A stretch of 15,071 nucleotides of DNA from UMGS1649 sp045659265 (GTDB lineage: Bacteria > Bacillota > Clostridia > TANB77 > CAG-465). The notes under the pieces were generated by a model, which saw nothing but the letters and a program-made list of their open reading frames with translations, ran no database searches and was not told the origin of the DNA. Below are positions 6,390-13,026 of the stretch, in pieces (position 1 is the stretch's first letter; every line of letters begins with the position of its first letter). A program made the position numbers and the translations under genes. Location of the stretch: the NCBI GenBank assembly GCA_045659265.1, contig JAZOWO010000104.1, forward strand, positions 1-15,071, read 5' to 3'.

Positions 6390-7031
6390 GAAAAGTTTTG
6401 CTAAGAAGCGTTTGAACTTGCTTTTGTAATTGTCTACAAGCAAGTAACTGCATCCAAGCTTCTTCGCCGGGCGAATATCATCAAAGATATTATCGCCAAC
6501 AACAAGCATTTCTTCCGGATCAAGATCGTTCATCATCATAACAGTCTTGTATGCATAAATCTTCTTTTTAGATTTAACGCAATAGATGTCTTCTTTTTTG
6601 ATACCAAGCTTTTCGATGATGTTGTAGTTCTGACTGTTAATGGTTACAAAGCAAACCTTCTTAGTTTTCCCTACTTCTTCTATGAACTCTCTAACACCCT
6701 TAAACGTAATTGACTTATCGTTATAAAAGCTGTCATAAAGTTCACGGAATTCACTTATGCTCTTTCCAAGAATAATTGCATAAAGTCCAAGTAAAAATTC
6801 TTGTCTGTCTCTGTTTGTAGAGAGAATTCCACTTTTTACGAACCACATTGCAACTCTATCCAAGAAAAAAACAAATTTTCTTCTTAACTTCTTGCCACGA
6901 TTAAATCCGTTTACAACAACCCGTAATGCTGTTTGATGCTCCTTTACCAAATCTTTTATGGTTCCGTCAATGTCTAGTACTACATATGATGCATCTGTAG
7001 CCATAATAGCTTCTTTTAGTTTTTCTACCAT
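6372..7031 (-). CDS. HAD-superfamily phosphatase
   Basis: The 219-residue protein shows the four HAD motifs in order. Motif I is VVLDIDGTIKD, with nucleophile D20 and D22. A helical cap occupies about 25-115. Motif II is the Thr in CFVTINSQN (T130), motif III the lysine in the KKKIYAYK region (155-162) and motif IV VVGDNIFDDI (177-186). This arrangement is typical of phosphoglycolate-phosphatase-like small-molecule phosphatases; the substrate cannot be read from the sequence. It is cytoplasmic, with a basic C-terminus. The ATG at 7031 has GGAGAA at normal spacing. The gene has its own promoter and terminator, so it is a single-gene unit despite lying just upstream of the ABC-F gene. Its codon use is more GC-rich than the flanking ABC-F and pilin-like genes. 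Confidence 0.87.
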   Translation of the reverse strand: MVEKLKEAIMATDASYVVLDIDGTIKDLVKEHQTALRVVVNGFNRGKKLRRKFVFFLDRVAMWFVKSGILSTNRDRQEFLLGLYAIILGKSISEFRELYDSFYNDKSITFKGVREFIEEVGKTKKVCFVTINSQNYNIIEKLGIKKEDIYCVKSKKKIYAYKTVMMMNDLDPEEMLVVGDNIFDDIRPAKKLGCSYLLVDNYKSKFKRFLAKLFKVGIV

Positions 7032-7085
7032 ATTCGTTCTCCTTTAATAATTATTTTAGGCCACATAGTATTTGCTAAGGGTTAT

Positions 7086-7114
7086 ATTGTATCATAAAAC
7101 AAGTGTTTTTTCAA
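7086..7114 (-). promoter_or_regulatory. Sigma-A promoter of the HAD gene
   Basis: On the minus strand TTGAAA (7109-7114), 17 bases, then TACAAT (7086-7091): a strong match. Confidence 0.7.
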
Positions 7115-7124
7115 GTTGACTATA

Positions 7125-7159
7125 TATGCATAAAAAAGAAGTGGTTTCCCACTTCTTTT
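7125..7159 (-). terminator. Terminator of the pilin-like gene
   Basis: AAAAGAAGTGG and CCACTTCTTTT (7134-7144 and 7149-7159) form an 11-base-pair stem. Read on the minus strand the loop is GAAA, a stable tetraloop, and the stem ends in a run of T. Confidence 0.85.
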
Positions 7160-7181
7160 AATTTATTGTATTTATGCTGGG

Positions 7182-8711
7182 TTAGTTCCCATTGGAATAT
7201 ATATATCCATCATCACTATAATAATAATCTGAATAAGCTCCAAAAAGCATACTTCCTTCTATCCTCATACCCGAAATAGAACCAGCCGGTGCCATCATTC
7301 CAGTACCACACCAAGTCGCTTTTACATATCCACCTACTATAGTAAGTAACCATTCTTGTTCCGTTGTATCGTATATTGTTAACCCACTACCTATAATTTC
7401 ACTCCATGTAGAATTTGTATCAGCTGTCATTAAATAACTTCCGTCGGTTAACCAAATTTTGCATTCTACGTTATTTGCAGACTGCTTTGTAGCATTACTT
7501 GTAAACCAATTATAGAATTCTTCTGATACAGATTGTGGTGTTGTACCAAAGTCTACAGTTCTATATGCTGTTGCTGCCCAATACACATCCTCTGCACCTT
7601 TATCATTTCCTAAAGGAACACTAGAACTAAATACATGTACACTTCCACTAGACGTATAATAATATGCAAATCCTTCATTACCTGAATTTCCGCTAGGCAA
7701 TGTCCATGTGTCATTAAATACTTCTATTTTTGTAAACTGCTGTCCGTTAGATTCAAAATTAATTTCTTGAATTAATTTTGGTCTACTTGTTCCTCTTAAT
7801 ATTTCAGCATTAAATACCCACTTTCCACTTAATGTGTATTGTGAAGCTACATTTTCTGTTACCACTACTGTACAAGTTGCTGTTGTACTTCCAGATTTAG
7901 CTGTAATTATTGTTGTTCCTCCTGCTTTCATTGTAATTGTAGCTGTATTACCGTTACTACTTACTGTTGCTACATTTGTATTTGATGATGTCCATACAAG
8001 TGAGCCAGATATATTTGATGTTGTTGCTGTTATTGTTTCTGTTGCAGTAGTTCCAACATCTATAGTTTTAGATATCGTTGTTTTATTAAATGTTATTACC
8101 GGTGTTGCCACTGTTCCAGTTACTGTTACGCTAATTGTTTCTTTAGCACTTCCATATGTAGCAGTTATATCTGCTGTTCCAGGATTTTTCATAGTTACTG
8201 TTGCTTTAGTATTATTTCCTGTTACTGTTGCTACATTTGCATTAGATGTAGTCCAAGATATATCTCCTATTACATTTTTAGTTGCAACACTAACCTCCTT
8301 AGTTACAGTTCCACTTGTTACATTTCCTGTTATGCTTGTTGAACTTAAAGTAATTGTTGCATTTGATGTTCCTAAAGAAACTATTATATTAGCTTCTCCA
8401 TCTTGTATTAAGTTTACAACCATTCCTGTTTTAGTTACAACAGTTATACTGTCATCTGGATTTGTTTGCTCTCCAGCTTCTATTATTCCTTTATCCCTTA
8501 ATTCTTGTATATAATCTGCTACTGTTATTTCACCAAAATTATTTGTTAATATTCCATTTTTTATCGATTCTAATCTTTCAAATTCTTGTAAATAATTTTG
8601 TTTAGTTACAGTAGTTTTTGAATGTCCTATTATTCCACTATCTTCTAATGATATTATTGCTGTTGCAGCAAGAATTGCCATTACAAGTATTGTTATACTT
8701 AAAACTATCAA
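7182..8711 (-). CDS. Pilin-like surface protein with two Big_2 domains; start region frameshifted
   Basis: The open frame gives 509 residues from a TTG at 8711. It begins in the middle of a pilin-type hydrophobic helix (VLSITILVMAILAATAIISL), followed by a conserved-looking region to about 110. Two Ig-like Big_2 units follow, at about 118-199 and 205-285, each with the W-T-S-S-N-x-N-V-A-T-V core. A C-terminal region of over 200 residues is rich in Ser, Thr, Trp and Tyr; its part near 291-415 (YRTVDFGTTP...FYNWFTSNATKQ) resembles a module I recall from Clostridia phage-type and surface proteins. Upstream in this frame the codons read K-N-G-V-S-L before a TGA, so the natural prepilin start is lost. 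The proper ribosome binding site and ATG (8736) are one base out of frame. The protein is probably extracellular, if it is made. Confidence 0.8.
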   Translation of the reverse strand: MIVLSITILVMAILAATAIISLEDSGIIGHSKTTVTKQNYLQEFERLESIKNGILTNNFGEITVADYIQELRDKGIIEAGEQTNPDDSITVVTKTGMVVNLIQDGEANIIVSLGTSNATITLSSTSITGNVTSGTVTKEVSVATKNVIGDISWTTSNANVATVTGNNTKATVTMKNPGTADITATYGSAKETISVTVTGTVATPVITFNKTTISKTIDVGTTATETITATTSNISGSLVWTSSNTNVATVSSNGNTATITMKAGGTTIITAKSGSTTATCTVVVTENVASQYTLSGKWVFNAEILRGTSRPKLIQEINFESNGQQFTKIEVFNDTWTLPSGNSGNEGFAYYYTSSGSVHVFSSSVPLGNDKGAEDVYWAATAYRTVDFGTTPQSVSEEFYNWFTSNATKQSANNVECKIWLTDGSYLMTADTNSTWSEIIGSGLTIYDTTEQEWLLTIVGGYVKATWCGTGMMAPAGSISGMRIEGSMLFGAYSDYYYSDDGYIYSNGN

Positions 8712-8736
8712 TGATACTCCGTTTTTTCATATTCAT
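8638..8736 (-). other. Frameshifted start region of the pilin-like gene
   Basis: AGGAGG at 8745-8750 sits eight bases before ATG 8736, the obvious start for the pilin-like gene. Reading from it gives M-N-M-K-K-R-S and only 32 residues before a TAG at 8638-8640. Removing one A from the A6 run (8722-8727) would give M-N-M-K-N-G-V-S-L joined to the 509-residue frame, exactly the short basic leader and KNGVSLI motif of this pilin-like class. Confidence 0.7.
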
Positions 8737-8761
8737 ATATTCACCCTCCTAATATACAATT

Positions 8762-8790
8762 AGTTTATTATATATTCTTTACCATTTCAA
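8762..8790 (-). promoter_or_regulatory. Promoter of the pilin-like gene
   Basis: On the minus strand TTGAAA (8785-8790), 17 bases, then TAAACT (8762-8767). Transcription would begin just before the AGGAGG at 8745-8750, confirming that ATG 8736 is the intended start. Confidence 0.55.
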
Positions 8791-8842
8791 GTAATTATTC
8801 TCATTAAGCTTATTTTTTCTGTTCCTTTTTTCATTTCTTTTG

Positions 8843-8871
8843 TTGACTTATCTAAAAAATAATGTTAATAT
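8843..8871 (+). promoter_or_regulatory. Promoter of tRNA-Cys
   Basis: TTGACT at 8843-8848, 17 bases, then TAATAT at 8866-8871. The start would be near 8878, leaving a 5' leader of roughly 58 bases. Confidence 0.6.
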
Positions 8872-8935
8872 ATATACATGCGATTTTGAAAAAGATATGC
8901 ATAAAATAATTTATCCATTAATACAATATATTAAT

Positions 8936-9009
8936 GGCGCTATAGCCAAGTGGTAAGGCACGAGTCTGCAAAACTCTGATCCCCGGTTCAAATCCGGGTG
9001 GCGCCTCCA
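8936..9009 (+). tRNA. tRNA-Cys (anticodon GCA)
   Basis: A 74-base cloverleaf with encoded CCA. The acceptor stem pairs GGCGCTA (8936-8942) with TGGCGCC (8999-9005), one G-T wobble included. The anticodon arm GAGT-CTGCAAA-ACTC gives the anticodon GCA. The T-arm is CCCGG-TTCAAAT-CCGGG, and T-CCA ends it. The discriminator base is U, as expected for tRNA-Cys. It is a single tRNA with its own promoter and terminator. Confidence 0.97.
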
Positions 9010-9014
9010 AAATT

Positions 9015-9049
9015 AAGAGCAAGATATACACATCTTGCTCTTTTTATTT
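9015..9049 (+). terminator. Terminator after tRNA-Cys
   Basis: AAGAGCAAGAT (9015-9025) pairs with ATCTTGCTCTT (9032-9042) across a six-base loop, followed by a run of T. Confidence 0.88.
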
Positions 9050-9083
9050 GTTTTTTATATTGTTTTATCCACACTATATACAG

Positions 9084-9947
9084 TTATTTCAGCTTCACTA
9101 CTGTTGCAAAGCAACCATAATCTTGCTCTTTATGCATCGTTTTATATCTAAAAGAATAAAAATCTTTATTATTACAACATGTACATATGTCTGCAAAATG
9201 TATATTTGTTTCTTTAACTCCCTCTTTAACAAAATCTTTTGTTATTACATATTTAAGGTCAATGTGAAATCTCTTTGGATTTTCTTTTTCGTAATATATG
9301 TAATTTTCTTCGTCAGGCCATATATTAGTAAAGTTTTCTTTGAAACTTTCTTCTTCACTAGAGAAACAACATTGTCCTACTGCTGGTCCTACACATACAA
9401 TTACATCTTCTACGTTTGTTCCAAACTGCTCTTTAAGTCTATTTAATGCTACTAGATATATTCTTTTTATTGTTCCCTTCCATCCACTATGTACATTTGC
9501 CACTACATTATGTAATGGATCATAAATAACTATTGGGTTACAATCTGCTGTTGTTACAAGAGTTGCTAGCTTACTTGAATCTGTTATATACCCATCTACT
9601 TCATAGTCTTTTAACTTAGGATAAGCAAATTCATCCATATTATTTTCGTTAATGTATATAACATTAGCCGTATGAGCTTGAGAACCTTTACAAATATGTT
9701 CTAAATCTGTATTTATTACTTTACCTATTCTAGATACATTTTCTAACACATTTTCTATTTTATCTGTTCCTGCTGCTCTTACATTTAATGAATTAAATAC
9801 GCCATCACTTACTCCACCATGCCTTAACGTAACTATTACATCTATTCTATCTTTATATTTTTCTAAAGCCTTAAATCTTAAATATTCTATTTTAGTTTCT
9901 TCATCCTTTATATGTTCTACTTCGTTATTTGTATAATTCTTAGACAT
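9084..9947 (-). CDS. pgeF: Peptidoglycan editing factor PgeF (YlmD/YfiH family, multicopper-oxidase-like fold)
   Basis: The 287-residue protein has the family motifs in order: TLRHGGVSDG at 40-49, SQAHTANV at 89-96, DGYITD at 118-123, TTADCNPIVIYDP at 132-144, NVHSGWKGT at 151-159 and VGPAVGQCCF at 187-195. H92, C136 and H153 fit the zinc ligands, with the spacing seen in B. subtilis YlmD. The E. coli member corrects misincorporated amino acids in cytoplasmic peptidoglycan precursors; members also show purine nucleoside phosphorylase or deaminase activity in vitro. The protein is cytoplasmic. The ATG at 9947 has GAGGTGG just upstream. The first 30 residues are a charged extension not needed for the fold. 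It stands alone, divergent from the spoVA operon, and converges with tRNA-Cys; the terminator at 9015-9049 may serve both directions. Confidence 0.92.
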   Translation of the reverse strand: MSKNYTNNEVEHIKDEETKIEYLRFKALEKYKDRIDVIVTLRHGGVSDGVFNSLNVRAAGTDKIENVLENVSRIGKVINTDLEHICKGSQAHTANVIYINENNMDEFAYPKLKDYEVDGYITDSSKLATLVTTADCNPIVIYDPLHNVVANVHSGWKGTIKRIYLVALNRLKEQFGTNVEDVIVCVGPAVGQCCFSSEEESFKENFTNIWPDEENYIYYEKENPKRFHIDLKYVITKDFVKEGVKETNIHFADICTCCNNKDFYSFRYKTMHKEQDYGCFATVVKLK

Positions 9948-9973
9948 ACTCCACCTCTTAATAATTTATTAAT

Positions 9974-10002
9974 ATCTTACTAAAAAAATGTTATATTTGC
10001 AA
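9974..10002 (-). promoter_or_regulatory. Promoter of pgeF, with palindromes in the shared divergent region
   Basis: On the minus strand TTGCAA (9997-10002), 17 bases, then TAAGAT (9974-9979). The -35 lies inside a perfect 14-base palindrome, ATATTTGCAAATAT (9993-10006), with TTGTACAA (10006-10013) next to it. Confidence 0.55.
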
Positions 10003-10035
10003 ATATTGTACAAATAATATTTTTGGTGATTTTAT

Positions 10036-10497
10036 ATGAATTATACAAAAATGGGGATGAATGAAAAAGAATATACAAAGTATGTAGAAGCTAAGGCTGA
10101 AAAAAGTTCGTTACTAAAAAACTGCATTATTGCTTTTATTATTGGTGGACTAATTTGTGTTGTTGGTCAGATTATAACAGATATTGCTATGTCTTATGGT
10201 TTAGAGAAAAAGATAGCTTCAACTGTGTCTACAATCTCTTTAATATTTCTTGGTGCATTGCTTACTACACTTAAACTGTACCAACCTTTAGGTAAATTTG
10301 CAGGTGCTGGTTCTATTGTTCCAATAACAGGATTCTCTAACTCTATTGTATCTCCTGCAATAGAATACAAATCCGAAGGATTAGTTTTAGGCATTGGTGC
10401 TAATATGTTTAAGGTTGCTGGTCCTGTACTTGTTTATGGCACATTTGCATCTGTAGTTTATGGATTAATATACTACATGAGTAAAATATTTCTTTAG
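10036..10497 (+). CDS. spoVAC: Stage V sporulation protein AC
   Basis: SpoVAC is an inner-membrane part of the SpoVA channel, which moves calcium-dipicolinic acid into the forespore and releases it in germination; it has been described as mechanosensitive. The 153-residue protein starts with the short cytoplasmic MNEKEYTKYVE-type segment, then a membrane segment at about 28-50 with the family GGLICVVGQ motif. Further segments lie at about 60-80 and 115-150, and the conserved loop GKFAGAGSIVPITGFSNSIVSPAIEYKSEG lies between them. Length is normal for the family. The start has only a weak GGTGA at 10025-10029. It heads a three-gene operon. SpoVA genes are normally under sigma-G; I could not find a convincing sigma-G promoter. 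Confidence 0.96.
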   Translation: MNYTKMGMNEKEYTKYVEAKAEKSSLLKNCIIAFIIGGLICVVGQIITDIAMSYGLEKKIASTVSTISLIFLGALLTTLKLYQPLGKFAGAGSIVPITGFSNSIVSPAIEYKSEGLVLGIGANMFKVAGPVLVYGTFASVVYGLIYYMSKIFL

Positions 10498-10513
10498 GAG
10501 GTAGGTTAAGTTT

Positions 10514-11539
10514 ATGAAAATTGGAAAACATACAATAGTTTTTGAAAACACTCCAGTCATTATATCTTGTGGTTCTGCTGTTGGTCCAAAAGAAAAAGAA
10601 GGTCCTCTTTCTCCCTACTTTGATACTACTATAGATGATGTATACTTTGGAGAAAAAACATTTGAAAAGGCAGAATCTAAATTCATGGCAGAAGCTATAG
10701 ATATTGCTATAAAAAAAACAGGTATGAATAAGAATAAAATAGACTACATGTTTGCGGGAGATTTGTTAAACCAATGTATTTCTTCTGGATATACCGCAAG
10801 AAACTTAAGCATTCCTTTCTTTGGATTATATGGTGCTTGTTCAACATTTGCAGAAGCAAATATACTAGCTGCTTCTTTTGTAAACGCAGGTTATGCATAC
10901 AACAGTGTTGCATCTGCTTCTTCACACTTTTGCGCTTCTGAAAGACAATTTAGATTACCACTAGAACAAGGAACGCAAATGACTCCAAATAGCCAATGGA
11001 CTGTAACTGGTAGTGGTGCTACTTTAATAGCTAAAGCAGATGAAAATAATATTAAAGAATATCCACATATTTCTATGGCTACTCCAGGCAAAGTAATTGA
11101 CCTTGGAATTAAAGACATAGCCAATATGGGCGCAGCTATGATGCCAGCTGCTTTCGATACCATAATCACTCACCTTGAAGATACTAACCGTACTCCAGAC
11201 TACTATGATTTAATAGTTACTGGAGATTTAGGAAAACTGGGTTCTAAACTTTTAATAGAACAACTTAAAGAATATGGTTATGACATATCTAAACAACATA
11301 TGGATTGTGGCGTTAAAATTTTTGATACAGAAACGCAAGATGTTGGAGTCGGCGGAAGTGGCTGTGGTTGCTCTGCTTCTGTATTTTGTGGTTACATTTA
11401 TCCCATGCTTAAGAAAAGACAAATTAACAAAGTATTGTTTCTTGCAACAGGTGCACTTATGAGCCCCGTATCTTTAGGTCAAGGTGAATCTATTCCTGGC
11501 ATCGCTCACGCTTTAGTTATTGAAAACTTGGAGGTGTAA
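10514..11539 (+). CDS. spoVAD: Stage V sporulation protein AD
   Basis: SpoVAD is the soluble thiolase-fold subunit of the SpoVA system; in Bacillus it binds dipicolinic acid and sits on the outer face of the spore inner membrane. The 341-residue product is of normal family length. Characteristic stretches are TPVIISCGSAVGPKEKEGP near the N-terminus, FAGDLLNQCISS at about 80-90, FFGLYGACSTFAE at about 103-115 and the glycine-rich GVGGSGCGCSASV near 276-288. AGGAGG (10496-10501) overlaps the spoVAC stop and lies 12 bases before this ATG, a rather long gap. Translation coupling with spoVAC is likely. The protein has no membrane segment. Confidence 0.97.
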   Translation: MKIGKHTIVFENTPVIISCGSAVGPKEKEGPLSPYFDTTIDDVYFGEKTFEKAESKFMAEAIDIAIKKTGMNKNKIDYMFAGDLLNQCISSGYTARNLSIPFFGLYGACSTFAEANILAASFVNAGYAYNSVASASSHFCASERQFRLPLEQGTQMTPNSQWTVTGSGATLIAKADENNIKEYPHISMATPGKVIDLGIKDIANMGAAMMPAAFDTIITHLEDTNRTPDYYDLIVTGDLGKLGSKLLIEQLKEYGYDISKQHMDCGVKIFDTETQDVGVGGSGCGCSASVFCGYIYPMLKKRQINKVLFLATGALMSPVSLGQGESIPGIAHALVIENLEV

Positions 11540-11540
11540 C

Positions 11541-11909
11541 ATGGAAATATTTTTAACATACCTTAAGGTATTTATTACTGGTGGTATTATTTGTACCATT
11601 GGTCAGGTGCTTATAGACAAAACAAAACTTACACCAGCAAGAATTCTAGTATTGTTTGTTGTTTTAGGTGTTGTCCTAACCGGCCTTGGAATATACGAAC
11701 CTATAGTAGACTTTGGTGGTTCTGGTGCTACTGTCCCTATTAGTGGATTTGGTTATGCCTTAGCAAATGGTGTTAAAGAAGAAATAGATGAAAACGGATT
11801 TTTAGGTGTATTTACTGGTGGTATAACCGCTACTTCTGCTGGTATAACTGCTGCTATAGTTTTTGGATATTTAGGAGCATTAATTTCCAAGTCAAATATT
11901 AAGAAATAG
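11541..11909 (+). CDS. spoVAE: Stage V sporulation protein AE (SpoVAEb type)
   Basis: A 122-residue hydrophobic protein, homologous in part to SpoVAC. The membrane segment FITGGIICTIGQVLID at about 10-26 parallels the SpoVAC GGLICVVGQ motif; more segments follow at about 34-52 and 95-115. The loop DFGGSGATVPISGFGYALANGV matches the SpoVAC loop GAGSIVPITGF. It is the third membrane part of the minimal SpoVAC-AD-AEb unit found in nearly all spore formers. The frame is open from 11520 inside spoVAD, but GGAGGTG (11530-11536) and the ATG at 11541, two bases after the spoVAD stop, mark the start. No spoVAA, AB, AEa or AF gene follows. Confidence 0.96.
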   Translation: MEIFLTYLKVFITGGIICTIGQVLIDKTKLTPARILVLFVVLGVVLTGLGIYEPIVDFGGSGATVPISGFGYALANGVKEEIDENGFLGVFTGGITATSAGITAAIVFGYLGALISKSNIKK

Positions 11910-11911
11910 CA

Positions 11912-11941
11912 TTGCTTTATTTTCTCCTTTTAATATATAAT
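11912..11941 (+). promoter_or_regulatory. Candidate promoter of the PHP gene
   Basis: TTGCTT at 11912-11917, 18 bases, then TATAAT at 11936-11941. No hairpin terminator separates it from spoVAE, so some read-through is possible. Confidence 0.5.
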
Positions 11942-11965
11942 ACAGTTAAATTTATAATTAAATTC

Positions 11966-11989
11966 CTGTTTTAATAAACAGAAAGGAGG
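11966..11989 (+). promoter_or_regulatory. Small hairpin next to the ribosome binding site of the PHP gene
   Basis: CTGTTT (11966-11971) pairs with AAACAG (11976-11981) around TAAT. The AAAGGAGG ribosome binding site (11982-11989) begins on the next base. The stem is weak (six pairs), without a T-run, so it is not a terminator; it could protect or stack on the leader. Confidence 0.3.
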
Positions 11990-11995
11990 ATTTAT

Positions 11996-12871
11996 ATGGA
12001 ACCCCGACTGATTGACCTACATGTGCATAGCAAACATTCCGATGGCAATTCTTCGCTAAACCAAATAGCACAAATGTCTAAAGAAAATAACGTGGGAGTT
12101 ATTTCTCTTACAGAACATTACACTTTAGCATCTCTTACAAAATTCCGTAGAATAGTTGGCAAAAGTATGGAAGTTATTCCAGGTGTTGAGCTTAGTTCTT
12201 CTCTACTTCAACATGGACTTAGCAAAAAACATGTTTGTCACGTGATTTCGTATTTCTCTACTACTAAAATTTATAGCGTATTTGACGAATATGAATTAAG
12301 CAGAAAGAAATGCGTAAAAAAGACATTGGAGCTTCTTAAAAAAGATGGTATTAACCTCTCTTATACCAAAGTTTTGGAATGTGCAAGAAATCCTGAAAGT
12401 GTCGGACGTTTCGATATAGCAATTGCTCTTCATCGTCACGGCTATGCAAAGACTCCTTCTCAGGCTTATACAGAATTCTTTGATACTTCTTCTCATATCT
12501 ATGTAGATAGAGAAAAGATGGAAATAGATAAACTCATTAAAGCTTTAATAGACTGTGGTGGCGTACCTATTCTTGCTCACCCAAAAACTTTAAGACTTAA
12601 TGAATCTGACATGAGAGAATTCATCATACTGCTTAAGAGCTATGGACTTCAAGGAATGGAAGTGTATAACCCGCACAACTCAGATGAAAGGCGTAATTTC
12701 TACCTTGAACTTTGCAATGAGTTTGACCTTGTCCCCACTGTGGGTTCAGACTTTCACGGAAGAAGTGTAGACAATGTAGAAATTGGTCTTGGCATGGAGA
12801 ACAACCTTTGTATTTCAGACTACGACATTGTTCGTAATTTGAAAGAACGCAAGCACAAACTATTTGACTAG
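11996..12871 (+). CDS. PHP-domain phosphoesterase (RNase AM/TrpH-like)
   Basis: The 291-residue protein is a PHP metal-dependent phosphoesterase. Visible metal-site motifs are DLHVHSKHSDG (H9, H11, D16), LTEH (E40, H41), GVELSS (E65), H82, LAHPK (H195) and GSDFHG (D252, H254). The closest family I recall is the TrpH/YciV group (RNase AM), which removes phosphate from 3',5'-nucleoside bisphosphates and trims RNA 5' ends. There the second motif is usually TDHD(T), while here it is TEHYT, so the substrate could differ. It is cytoplasmic. AAAGGAGG lies six bases before the ATG. It is a single-gene unit between spoVAE and the next promoter. The stop codon is inside the terminator stem. Confidence 0.88.
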   Translation: MEPRLIDLHVHSKHSDGNSSLNQIAQMSKENNVGVISLTEHYTLASLTKFRRIVGKSMEVIPGVELSSSLLQHGLSKKHVCHVISYFSTTKIYSVFDEYELSRKKCVKKTLELLKKDGINLSYTKVLECARNPESVGRFDIAIALHRHGYAKTPSQAYTEFFDTSSHIYVDREKMEIDKLIKALIDCGGVPILAHPKTLRLNESDMREFIILLKSYGLQGMEVYNPHNSDERRNFYLELCNEFDLVPTVGSDFHGRSVDNVEIGLGMENNLCISDYDIVRNLKERKHKLFD

Positions 12872-12895
12872 AGTTAACAACTCTAGTCTTTTTTA
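12866..12895 (+). terminator. Terminator overlapping the end of the PHP gene
   Basis: GACTAGAGTT (12866-12875) pairs perfectly with AACTCTAGTC (12879-12888), loop AAC, followed by TTTTTT. The stop codon TAG (12869-12871) is in the left arm. Confidence 0.9.
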
Positions 12896-12947
12896 TGCTT
12901 TTTTAATATAATTAAATCATACAAAACTTATGCTGTGTTTACATAAG

Positions 12948-12976
12948 TTGAATTTTTGGTCAATATGTGGTATAAT
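12948..12976 (+). promoter_or_regulatory. Strong promoter of the acetyltransferase-glmM operon
   Basis: TTGAAT (12948-12953), 17 bases, TATAAT (12971-12976), with an extended -10 TG at 12968-12969. Transcription should start near 12983. Confidence 0.8.
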
Positions 12977-13006
12977 CTTTCAGTCAATAAAAATTTGACC
13001 AAAAAT
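12952..13006. repeat. Inverted repeat flanking the -10 box and start site (possible operator pair)
   Basis: ATTTTTGGTCAA at 12952-12963 and TTGACCAAAAAT at 12995-13006 are perfect inverted copies of 12 bases, 31 bases apart. The left arm lies in the promoter spacer, the right arm in the leader, so they cannot pair in the main transcript. This layout suggests two binding sites for a regulator. Confidence 0.5.
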
Positions 13007-13026
13007 AATTATTGGAGGTATAACGT

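Noticed and set aside
6304..6453. 50-residue N-terminal extension of the ABC-F frame
   Set aside because: It runs through the HAD terminator and the HAD coding region; the ATG at 6303 has an excellent ribosome binding site and fits the family.
7834..8514. 226-codon Val-rich open frame on the plus strand
   Set aside because: Antisense of the Thr/Ser-rich Big_2 region; Val/Thr complementarity produces it. No ribosome binding site seen.
9048..9446. 132-codon open frame on the plus strand
   Set aside because: Antisense to pgeF and overlapping the tRNA terminator; Phe/Tyr-rich shadow composition.
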